A DNA stretch of 64,000 nt from Maratus speciosus (Eukaryota; Arthropoda; Arachnida; Araneae; Salticidae), in NCBI GenBank assembly GCA_963932465.1, contig OZ010799.1:160080761-160144760 (forward strand). The letters run 5' to 3'. Position numbers and translations under genes: made by a program. Positions 24,036 through 34,465 of this stretch are shown piece by piece. The notes below the pieces were generated by a model. It saw only the letters and a list, made by a program, of their open reading frames with translations. It made no database searches and was not told where the DNA came from. How positions within the stretch are numbered: the stretch's first letter is position 1; every line of letters begins with the position of its first letter.

Positions 24036-24189
24036 ATTTCTTTTAAGTTTTAAGAACAAGTTTTCAAATACGAGAGAAAAAAAAATTATTGTAACACCAT
24101 CATTATTTTATTTATACATCCTTTTTGTTTTTAAATGGATAAATCTATCTTATAAACAAATGAAATGCGCGTGAGAAGAGCGGACGTTA

Positions 24190-25383
24190 TATTGTTGGTA
24201 TAGTAACACCTGAGCAATAAACGTCGTTTTTACTGCACTTTTTTAACTTCTAAACATCGCAATATTTCAATTGTTAGACCGTTGATTAGGAAGAATATTT
24301 TTCTTTCAAATGCAGTTCGTTTGAAAACGGTATCAAAATTTTTTTGATTTTTTTTTTAATCACTTTCAAGCATGATATTTTATAAAAATCTATCCATATC
24401 GCGTGCAGCTCTATTTCGGAAGATTTGCCGAACCGGTTTTCACTAAAAATAATATATATATATCATAATTTGTTTCCGATTAATATTCCATAAGGAAATA
24501 AATACTTTATCAATAAACCAATAAAAAAAATATAAATTTTAACATGCATAATCGAAAAAATTACTTAATCCAATGAGATAATCAGAATAAAAATGCCCGC
24601 AGTTAAATAGCAAAATCTTTGGTGTTGTCTTCTGCTATAAATTCCTGACATGCTGCTAATAGAAAAGTATCGGTTTTAATAAATTTCAAACTTTCTATAA
24701 ACTGTCCAAACTACTATATTAAGTCACTTTTATGTGCAAGGTCTTACAAAGAACATTGTAAAAAACATTGTAAAAGTATTTTTATAACACTTAATGAAAT
24801 TTTATTTTAATTAAACTACTTTTAACTTCTAAACTTATATTGTGAGGAACATCAGAATTATTTTATTCCGTAAAACTTTGACATTTCGACTTCGTAACTT
24901 TCTAAATACAATATAGTATCTCGTTATATCGCGTCTCGCTAGATAGCTCATTCAGATATAAAGCTATTTTCATTGTATCTTGAAAAAAGTAATAAATTTT
25001 ACTTTAACTGCACGTTTTAAGAAAGTTATATATAAATCATTTATGCTAAGAGAAATAATTCATCTTAAATTCATCACAGAACAATTCATCATTGCAATGT
25101 TTTTAAAAATGATGATAGCGAAGTAGTGGTAGTTTATTTATATAATAATGAAAATTTATACAGACAGTGATTGTTAAGAGTTATCATATTTAAAACTGAG
25201 AAATAACGATTAAAACATTTAATATTTTCATTTTCTTTTACAACATTCGAAATTTAAGATATAACGAAAATTATCCCTTTTCACAACCAGGCGTTGGGCA
25301 GGGCAAAAATATATTTTGACATATTTAACATTACCTTATTAATAAGCATGTAAGGTATGTACGGGAAGCTTTATTTCTATTTA
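24190..25383. other. Unassigned AT-rich intron sequence
   Basis: No ORF, inverted ends or repeats were recognised. Confidence 0.5.
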
Positions 25384-25923
25384 TTAGAGGGGGAGGTGTA
25401 AAAACGGGCACAGGTGTAAATATGGGCACCCCTCCCGAAGTGGCCATTGGAGGTGGTGAAGACTGGCGACCAGGATTTGCACATGATGACACTTGTTATT
25501 ATAAGATAATATAGAGCAGTTGGAACATTTTTTTCAAATACTCTGAATGCAGCGTGAGTTATTGTGCGAATTGGTGTTTGTTCGGCACTGCAAACTGTTG
25601 ACAGATATCTGAAATCGTTTTCTTTTCATGTACTTATAGCCAGTTTAAAATGATTTCAGAGTGATATCGCGAAAACAAAGATCCTAAGCTACTTTTAGAA
25701 GTACGCCTTTAGTCATGCATGTCTTTAGGTTACATGTAAAAGTGGCCACCCTTCTTAGTTGGTGATGGTGTAAATGTGGTCACCCTTTCTTGGTGTAAAT
25801 ATAGGCTCCGTCTTTTTCAAAATATCTTGATATACAAGCACATTAAACTCAAGCTATGCTAATTGATGAGGCTGCTGAAACACCGCAATGTTCCCTAGGG
25901 AAGTTTAAATGTAGTTTCTTCGT

Positions 25924-26113
25924 TCGACATATCTCCTGTCCCCAACATGAAGAAGAGAACCACTACTCGTGTACGCAAAGCAGCAAGGTTCAGCGTCATC
26001 ACAGGATCACTATGCAATGATCAGTTGACCAACTCGCTTGTCAAGAAGACATCCTTGAGTTTTCCCGCAGTGAGACCGGTCAGGGGGCAGGGGTGGGAAG
26101 ACCAAAGGCCTCC
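25924..26113 (+). pseudogene. Possible pogo-like transposase C-terminal tail
   Basis: One frame reads FDISPVPNMKKRTTTRVRKA then ARFSVITGSLCNDQLTNSL and ends at a stop near 26113. A SP.P basic stretch followed by VxTxSxxxxxL is the usual tail of arthropod pogo-like DDE_1 transposases. The stretch is short, the remainder of the protein is absent, and the assignment rests on recall of the pattern. Confidence 0.4.
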
Positions 26114-26324
26114 AAAATAAAATCGACCCACGAAACGATACGATTTATCCCCGGACTCATCCCTGACCTTGTGGACAGTGATGATGATATGGACCTGGAT
26201 ATCAACGATGGGCCAATGGCGGATCTAAGGGGGGAGGGGGGCGAGGGGGCGATCGCTAATAAAGGGTTCGCAAAAGGACATTATGCATCCTCACGGGAAA
26301 TGACTTGGGGCGAAGCTCAAGCTC

Positions 26325-26625
26325 GGCGCGACCCGAACCGAGTCGCGCCAGTTTAAATCCACGAGACTCGGGATGGGTCAGATCTTCTTTCTTTTAGAGC
26401 CGGGACGTGCCCTGATCTTAAATTTTTCTGCAGATTCGGGCCGGGTCAGACTTATTTTTCTTCCAGGTCGAGCCTGGCCTGGACTTTATTTTGCCAAAAT
26501 TTCATTTTGTACTGGCCAAAATTTCCTGGTCGGGACTCGGCCCGGAATAAAACTTAAACGTTCGGTCCGTGTCAGTCCGTATGATAAGCATTATTGACTC
26601 GACCGCGACCCGTGCACCTCTAAAT
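26325..26625. repeat. GC-rich degenerate minisatellite
   Basis: CGGGCCGGGTCAG, CGGGATGGGTCAG and TCGGGACTCGGCCCGG-like blocks recur at uneven spacing within otherwise AT-rich DNA. The open frames here are a product of this repeat, not genes. Confidence 0.55.
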
Positions 26626-27217
26626 TCTCTCTCCCCTCCCCTCCGAGCCCAAGTTGGTCTGGCATCTTACTTATTTTTTATTCGTAAAAATTATATTTAT
26701 GTTGTACATTTGTTTAGCGAAATCTTTAGAAATTTAATTTGATTTGATAAAGTACAGAGATGCCTTTTTTAAAATCTACTTTTTTTCTTTGTAGAGCTTT
26801 AAAATTATGATTTTCTTTTATCATCCGTTTCTTTCATTCTAAACTGATTTCCTTACTGGAGTTTCATTTCAATGTAATTGTCTAATTGTAAGTCATAACT
26901 TTTACGTAGTGTTTCCGTACATAATTGCCTAAATAGTCATTAATAATATTGTTTTTCTGTATTCATGAATTTCGAACATAATCTGAAAATAAAATGAGCA
27001 TAAGCAAGTGTGCTTTATGAATAATTTTAATTGCAAAATGTAGGCAGTGGAGTCGATTTTTTAGCTTTTATACCGGGCAGGGCCAATAATTTTTTTTTTT
27101 TTTTTTTGGTTGGACCTGGGCTTGGGCCCGGGTAAACCTCTAACTGACATATCGGAGCCAGGTTTAATTTTTTTTTCGATACTTCTTTTAGCCATGCTCC
27201 CATAGCTACTGAATATA

Positions 27218-28823
27218 CCGGATGTCCTAAAATGGACTGACTGATTTTAAAATTCAATAAATTGCAAATGGTGACAGCTATTAAAAAGATATTTGCAGGA
27301 GGGTTATGTAAGATGTCAGGAACAGGGGTGGTTCTGAATAACCCTCTCGCTGCGCATCCCGCGATTTCCACGGCCAACCTAACAGTAGCAAAATTTGCGC
27401 AATCCGCAATTTCCGCAGCAAACTTTTTTTTTTTTTTTTTTTTTTTTAATTCTATTAAAAAAACTGTTTCACAAAGATTTTGAACATGTTTAAATCTTAA
27501 ATATATGCAGATTTGAAATGTGTAATAAAATAAATGCGCAATTTTTGAACATATTTTGATTAAAAAAAAAAAAAAAAAAAAAAAAAAATACGCAGCGAGA
27601 GAATTAAGACATTCGGTTCCGAAAATTAAAAAAATTCACCAATCCGAAAAGTTGGACATAAAAATAATCGCGAATTTTGGCAAATGGTCTCCATAAAAAA
27701 TCTATTTCGTCAATCGGTCGCAGAAAATAAATTCAATTTTGTCAAAGGATCACAGAAAAAAACGCTAATTTGGTCAAAGTTGCGCGTAAAAACCGCGAAT
27801 TTGGTCAGAGGGCCACGGAAAAACCGCGAATTTGTTCAGAGGGCCACGGAAAAAATGCGAAATTCTGCAAATGATCGCGGAAAGCGCGAATTTCGTCAAA
27901 GAGCAGCGGGAAAAAAATTAAATTTCGTCAAAGGAACGCGGAGAAATTGCGAATTTTGTCAAGTAGCCGCGAAAAACGCGAATTTCGACAAAGGATCGTA
28001 GAGAAAATGCGAATTTTTTCATAGAATGGCGGAAAAAAGCTAATTTAGTCAAAGAATCGCTTTAAAAACGCGAATTTCGTCAAAAGATCGCTGAAAAAAC
28101 GCGAATTTTGTGAAAGGATAGCGGGAAAAAAACGCGAATTTTATCAAAGGACTGCAAAATTACACTAATTTCGTCAAAGGGTTGCGGAAGAAACGCAAAT
28201 ATATTGAAAGGGTCGAAGAAGTGCGAATTTCATCAAAAAGTCGTGGAAAAAATACAGTGGTCTCTTTAGTAAACAGCACACATATATAAATCTATGTTTA
28301 TTATTATAGGTATAGTTTTTAACCTGAAATAATATACTGAACTAACTTTTGAAAAAAAAGGGTTAATCCAAACCCAGCTTACAGGAATTTACATTCAGCC
28401 TGAAATCGATCCGAATCGAAAACAGCTAACTCGACCTGCAACAAAAATAATTAGTGCCAGGAGGGAATCCCCCATCTGCTGTAACCTTTCAGAATTTTTT
28501 TTTTTTTTAACCCTGAATTACCCCTGATCAGGAGTTTTTTAACTGCGGTTCTTGATTTTAGTTTAAAATAGCAGCGATAGCTGGCGCTGGAAGCAATAGG
28601 CACTAAATAGGTTCACGGAGGAGGTAAAGCAGAAATTGTTCCCCGATTTAAGGGCCATTGTTTGCAGCGCCATCTATCGTTGCTATTGTAAAGTAAAATC
28701 AAGAATCGCAGAAAAAATCTCCTGACATCCTAATAATGCTCCTGCAAGATTTTTTTTAAATAGCTGTCACCATTTGCAAGTTACTGAATTTTAAAATCAG
28801 TCAGTCCATTTTAGGACACCCGG
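27218..28823. mobile_element. TA-flanked palindromic element (CCGGGTGTCC type) swollen by a minisatellite
   Basis: The ends CCGGATGTCCTAAAATGGAC and the inverse of CCGGGTGTCCTAAAATGGAC are followed on both sides by TGACTGATTTTAAAATTCA. TA at 27216-27217 and 28824-28825. The 453-bp sibling at 32789-33241 shares arms and the ATGGCGCT block, so about 1.2 kb (27330-28510) is extra. Confidence 0.75.
27650..28265 (+). repeat. Diverged minisatellite, period about 33 bp, roughly 18 units
   Basis: Units vary around AAAACGCGAATTTCGTCAAA plus GGATCGCGGA. The repeated frame 27684-28001 is an open stretch created by this periodicity. Confidence 0.9.
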
Positions 28824-28989
28824 TACGTTTTTTTAATAAGTTTCAAACAATCTTTACTGAACTACAACTGATCTTAGATATAAACAGACAAGCAGTCTTA
28901 TACCAAATTAGTATTTTTTACATTATCCTGAAGATTAGTATTCCTAAATAATTATTCGGGCGTGTCCGTTATGAAGATTTCACTGTATA

Positions 28990-29400
28990 CAGTTAAAAAA
29001 TCGGGTCAACCCGAACCCTTCTCGCAACAGTGAAAACCCAATACGAAACTGACCCAAACCCGAAATAATGTATGTCAATCTTCCCCAATCGAAACGCGCT
29101 AGACGCAGCTAAAAAGTAGAAGTCAACTCGAACTGCAGCAGAAAAGTAGAAGTCAACCAGGCCAAAACTCGACCCGCAACAAAAAAGTAGAAGTTTAACC
29201 GGCTCGCAGCAAAAAAGTAGAAGTTAACCCGACCGACAGCAAAAAGTAGATGTCAACCAGACCCGAACGCGACCCACAGCAAAAAAGTATAAGTTAACCC
29301 AACCAGCAGCAAAAAATAGAAGTCAATCGGACCCAAACCCGACTCACAGCAAAAAGTAGAAGTAACACGACCCGCAGTGAAAAAATTAGCCCCGACTCGC
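28990..29400 (+). repeat. Minisatellite with CAGCAAAAAAGTAGAAGT units
   Basis: AGCAAAAAAGTAGAAGTTAA and CCCGACCCGCAGC-like blocks repeat about ten times with mixed spacing. Followed by a C15 run at 29437. Confidence 0.85.
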
Positions 29401-30988
29401 GCATCAGATTGGAGTTTCAAAATTTCTAAAATCGCCCCCCCCCCCCCCCTTGAGGACTCTCCAGATCCGCCCTTGCGATGGACTAAATTAGTTTCGAGTG
29501 ATGCAACTTGCATCTTTTTTGATGGAAAGTTCTGTGAAGACACCCGCAGAGAAGTGTGAGTTAAATGTGCTATGTGCTAAATGTAGGCGCACTTAGATTG
29601 TGCCGGGCTGAAAGTGTCAATTATGTTTTCGATTTCTGAAAATAATTTTTTTCTGTAATAAATAACCTCTACCATTTTGTATAGTTTTATCCTGTTTTAA
29701 AACATTTTAAACTAGTTTTGTGACCTTTTTTGGAGAGGGCCCATATTTGCACCCCATTGTTTCTGGTGCTTTTTTAAATCTTCGTGTTTGAATTGAAACA
29801 ATTGATATTAATCATTGTTTTGCATCCTCTCATTTAGTAAACTTGTTATAGTTGTTGATGAAGGTCAAAAATCTAAAACTTTTTTAAATGAAAGTTACTT
29901 TAAGTGAAAAAGAGGGTGCCCATATTTACACCTTTTCCTCTAAATGTATTCCGCTGTACGTTATTTCTACTTTTCAGCATCGCTGTTTTGAGGACGTAAC
30001 TGTGTGATGAAATAAAGTAGAGAAAATTTCATTTGAAACCTCATTTTTCAATTCTTTTTTATATTACATGGTAATCTTTTTTAAAGTCAGACCCAGTATC
30101 CTGGGATATTAGAAGGTTCGCGCGAGTGTCGTGGTTTGTGCTTTCTAGTAATTAGAGGGAAAAGGGCACCAGTTTTTCAATGTTTAGATATTTAAATGAT
30201 TAATTTAGGCTATTAGCAGCAGAGGGCACATCTATCAAAAAGGGAAAAGGCTGCTTTGTATTTGGATCTTTACTTTTTATTGTTGTCTGGGCCAGATCGT
30301 GCAGGGACTTTCCGCGGAATAGCTCATGCAGAACTAACTATAAGTACAGGAGAAAAGCACTTTAAACATCAGTTTTAAACTTAAAGATCGTCCAAATTTT
30401 AAGCTGAAAGTAATAAATACTAAGCTGTTAAAGAAAGTTAACAGGGGCAAATTAGATTTAAGCATTAGATTTAGAAGTTAGAAAATGAAGCTGGGAATTT
30501 TAAACATAAATTTTTAACTGTAATTTTAATTTTAAAGTTAGAAGGGGTTTATTTTTTTTTAATCCTTTCTTACATATAAACTAATATTTTGGTGAAAAAA
30601 AAATTCTTACTCATCATCTTTCTTAATGAGGCCCGCGACAGAAAATTCTAAAAAAAAAATCATTTCTTTTATTACTGGCTTAAAAGAAATTACAGGGTTT
30701 TTAGAGTTAAATACCGAATTATCATGATTAGATCCGGCTATATAACGTATTTTGTCTTGTGGTGCAGCTCTCAAAAGGTAAGTAATTGAAACTGTAGTTT
30801 CATTTATCTCAGAATGCATTTTTTCATGATTTGTCAACTTTGAAAGAATATACTATCTAAATTTCCTTTTAAGATATGTGCACGACATTTTCAATAGAGT
30901 TTCTGTATTTCTAATAAATTTCTTTAAGGATTTTTTTTTGTTAGATATAGTTGTGGAAATATGCTAAGTAATGCAAATGTCACTCAGG

Positions 30989-32358
30989 CAGGGTTCGTTG
31001 ATATATATCGATGGATATATATCATGATATATATCTTGATATATATCCGATATTTATTTTTAAAATATCAAGATTTTTGATATTTTCGATATTTTCAAAT
31101 TCTTGATATTTATTTTCGAAATATCAAGATGTTTGATATTTTGTATGTTTTATATTTATTTTCAAAATATCACTGAGCAAGATAATTTTTATATTTTCTA
31201 CATTCAAAGCAAGTGTACAAATGAAATTTCTACCTGTTATTGACTGTGTCATTCTGTAAATAATGAACTTTTGCCTCTAGCAATGACTTTTTTAGGAAAA
31301 GAAGAAAAGAATTCTTTTCCAAGCTTTAGGTTTGAAACTTTTATTTTTAAATGTAGAACTAATAATTATGTGAGACAGTTAATTCAGAACAGCCATTGAA
31401 AGATAAAATGTAATTTAAATAATCGTTTATATACAGCCAGGGTTCGTTGATATATATTAATGGATATATATTTTGATATATAACCGATATTTATTTTTTA
31501 AATATCAAGATTTTTGATATTTTCATATACTTGATATTTATTTTCAATATATCAAGATGTTTCATATTTTCTGCATTTGATATTTATTTTCAAAATATGA
31601 ATGTGAGCAAGATATTTTTGATATTTTCAGTCATAGTTTGTAATATTTAAGTGTAAATTAAATAAATTTTCAACTTTTATTGACTGTGTGAATCTGATAA
31701 AGTACTTTTGTCTCTTTTGGATATGACTTTTTTAGCCAAAAAAGAAAACAAATATATTTTTCAAGCTTTGGATTTGAAGCTTTAATTTTTAAATGTTGAA
31801 CTAATAGTTATGTGGGACATAATTAATTCAGAACAATCATTGAAAGATAAACTAATTTAAATAAGCAGTTATATACAGCTTCATTTGAAAATAATCTTTT
31901 CTCAAGTTTTGGTTCAGTTGAGTTTAAACTATACAACATGTTAAGAAATATGAAATAACACATTTTTTATACTTACATTTATGTTAAAATTTTTCAATTA
32001 AAAAAACTTTTTGTATTTGCTTTAAAAATATCTGATTTTTTTATACTTGATCTTGATACTGAATCCTATACTTAGTTTTTTTATAAGTGTATAAAGCAAA
32101 TTGTTATTGTTTTCAATTAGTTCATCTTCAATTTTGTTCTAAGTAAAAAAAAAATGCATTTTTAGAATATTGCTTAAGTTTTCATGTTAAGTGCAATATA
32201 TTTTAGTTTCTTATCTATATTATGCTCGAAAACATTTATTATCAGCGGTAAGTCGGCTGCTTTGAAAATATCGGATATATATCGAAAATATCGGATATAT
32301 ATCAAAATATCGGATATTTTTGATATTTTCGAAAATATCATGATATTTACGAACCCTG
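30989..32358. mobile_element. hAT element (CAGGGTTCGT ends) with internal tandem duplication
   Basis: CAGGGTTCGT...ACGAACCCTG, flanked by a perfect 8-bp duplication CACTCAGG (30981-30988, 32359-32366). GATATATATC and GATATTTTCG palindromic motifs crowd both ends. The left end occurs twice: 30989-31435 is repeated by about 31436-31880. No transposase. Confidence 0.9.
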
Positions 32359-32788
32359 CACTCAGGAAAAAACTTCACATACCTTCATCAATTTTGTTTT
32401 CACTTTAAAACTTATTATGAATTTTATATTCAATATTTCTTAAAATCCTAAACACAAATTAAAATTACTCATTTTCTGTACACAATTGTGCAAAAATTAT
32501 TCAAATCAGGCAAGTGGTTCAAGTGTTTTATCAAAAATTAAATATGTTTAAATTTTTAAATTTAAATTTAATTTTTTTTAAAGTTTTTAGTTATTTTATC
32601 ACATGCACTAAAATTAATAAACACATATTTCACAAAACAATTCTTTGGAAAACATTTATAAATTTTAAAAAATAGGAGATAAAATTTATAAATAAAAAAA
32701 ATAGTGTGTCCCGGACCATTTTTTATGCCATGTTATCGCGCTTTCTTAATGTCCCCAAGTATGGGCGTTACAATCATGGGATTATATA

Positions 32789-33241
32789 CCGGGTGTCCCA
32801 AAAAGGACTGACTGATTTTAAAATTCAATAACTTGCAAACGGTGACAGATATTTAAAAAATTCTTGCAGGAGGGTTATGCATAAGGTCAAAAGTTTTATT
32901 ACAGTGATTTTCTATTTTAGTTCGAATTACAAACTATAGATGGCGCTGTAAGCAATAGTCGCTAAATACAGGCTCGATTTCTGGTCCTTTCTCTTGTTCC
33001 ATGCTGAAAAAGGAGATGGAAATGTATTATCCGGGCCACGAAGTACCAAAAATCGAGCCTGAATTCAGCGTCTATTGGTCGCAGCGCCATCTATTGTTTG
33101 TAATTCGAACTAAAATTGAAAATCACTGTAAAAAAACTTTTGATCTTATGCATAACCCTCCTGCAAGAATTTTTTAAATATCTGTCACCGTTTGCAAGTT
33201 ATTGAATTTTAAAATCAGTCAGTCCTTTTTGGGACACCCGG
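32789..33241. mobile_element. TA-flanked palindromic element (CCGGGTGTCC type), compact copy
   Basis: Near-perfect arms of about 200 bp: CCGGGTGTCCCAAAAAGGAC ... GTCCTTTTTGGGACACCCGG; TA at both sides (32787-32788, 33242-33243). 453 bp, non-coding. Confidence 0.85.
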
Positions 33242-33255
33242 TATATATAAAGTGG

Positions 33256-34110
33256 ATTTGTGCCGTCAGATGCCGCCATCCGAAGAATCTAGAGTCCTTT
33301 ACCCCTTTTTTTTTCGGTCAAAGGTCCATTCCTCCTCCAGACCTCTATCCCTCATTGCCTTTGCAATATCATCCACCCAGTTCTGCCGTGGTCTTCCCCG
33401 TTTCCATTTTTCATTTGTTTTATAATTGAATGTGATTTCGAGTAACCTTTTATTATTCATTCTTTTAACATGACCATATCAGATTAATTGCTTTTTTTTA
33501 ATGTCATCTAATATGGTTCCCTTTATTTTCATCATTTCCTTTATTCTTTCATTTCTTATTCTTTTTATACTTGATCCCTGCAGGATCTTCTTAGGGCATC
33601 CATTTCTACTGCCGCTAATTTCTTTCTTTCTGTCTCCATAATTCTCCATCCTTCTGCTCCATATAACAATATGCTCTTTACAATAGAGTTGTATGTATTA
33701 TACTTTCTTTTCCTAGAGATTTCCTTACTCCACCAAATAGAATTTAATAGTTTTGCAGCCTTTCTCCCCTGACAAATTCTGTATTTAATTTCCTGCGAGT
33801 CTCTTCTTTCTCTGTTAATGTCTACACCTAAATATCTGTAATGCTTACAACTTTCTATTTTTATGTTATTATATAGATTTAAATCCGTCTCACTTCCTCC
33901 TATACATAGGTATTTGGTCTTGCTGATGTTCATGTAGAGTCCCCATCTCTCATATTCTTCCTTAATTTTTACCGTCATTTTCTCTAAATCATTCTTACTT
34001 TTTGCAATTATAACTTTTTCATCTGCGAATTATAGAGTAAAAATTTATGTTTCATTTATATTAAGTGCCATTCCTCTGCATTTCGCCTTCCAAATTACAA
34101 TGATGGGATA
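33256..34110 (-). pseudogene. LINE (non-LTR retrotransposon) reverse transcriptase 3' fragment
   Basis: The minus strand carries the end of an endonuclease-reverse transcriptase protein. It opens with LFADE-type wording at about 34030 (F-A-D-E-K-V-I-I-A; the usual motif is FADD), then EEYERWGLYMNISKTKYLCI, HYRYLGVDINRE, ICQGRKAAKLLNSIWW and SILLYGAEGW. These blocks are diagnostic of the RT thumb region of this LINE group. Only 33565-33978 stays open. The tail continues in a shifted frame (RIRNERIKEMM, GHVKRMNNKRLLEI, RGRPRQNWVDDIAKAMRDRG) with a TGA in place of a Trp codon, then ends near 33256. The 5' side is truncated, as is usual for LINEs. The subfamily cannot be assigned here. Confidence 0.9.
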
Positions 34111-34284
34111 CTGTATTAAAATGCTTATATTCACAAAAATATGATTTCCTTTCATTTTTACAAGATATTTAATTCTTCTTAACCTCTTTCATTTCAAAAT
34201 TAAAGTAATAGATTATATAGGAATCTTCTTGGGTGATTTACAATATTTTTAGCTTACGGTGCCCTTATAAAATTTGAAATTGAA

Positions 34285-34465
34285 ATTTTGTTATAGCAAC
34301 AAAGCTTCTATCATTATCGACGTAAAGAAAATAAAACAAATCGATTCAGTCAAAAGAATAAACTCGCTCATTGAGAAAGTAATTTATACGTAATCCCGAA
34401 CCATGTATCTTTACTTCGTGGTGTGATTTTTAACAGAAAAAGAATAAATAATTTTTTCAACTCAA
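34285..34465 (+). repeat. Dispersed family R6, copy 6
   Basis: It has AATAAACTCGCTCATTGAGA and TTCGTGGTGTGATTTTTAAC. Confidence 0.75.

Larger units (their letters stand above)
25384..29945 (+). mobile_element. Composite element with GTGTAAATATGGGCACC subterminal repeats, possibly pogo-related
   Basis: The left end TTAGAGGGGGAGGTGTAAA and the inverted right end TTAGAGGAAAAGGTGTAAA match. The motif GTGTAAATATGGGCACC or close variants occurs at about 25409, 25767 and 25791, and inverted at 29742 and 29911. A transposase-like tail lies just inside the left end. The middle is filled with later insertions and minisatellites. The class is uncertain. Confidence 0.45.

Noticed and set aside
23836..24174. 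112-codon frame in R6 copy 5
   Set aside because: The other R6 copies do not keep the frame, so it is not conserved coding.
26093..26356. 87-codon frame with an acidic stretch
   Set aside because: It overlaps the end of the transposase-like tail in another frame and then the GC-rich minisatellite; no family resemblance.
27684..28001. 105-codon frame with repeated RGPRKNREF-like text
   Set aside because: Created by the 33-bp minisatellite periodicity, not a gene.
30607..30837. 76-codon minus-strand frame
   Set aside because: No recognisable motif, splice borders or neighbours; cannot be told from chance.
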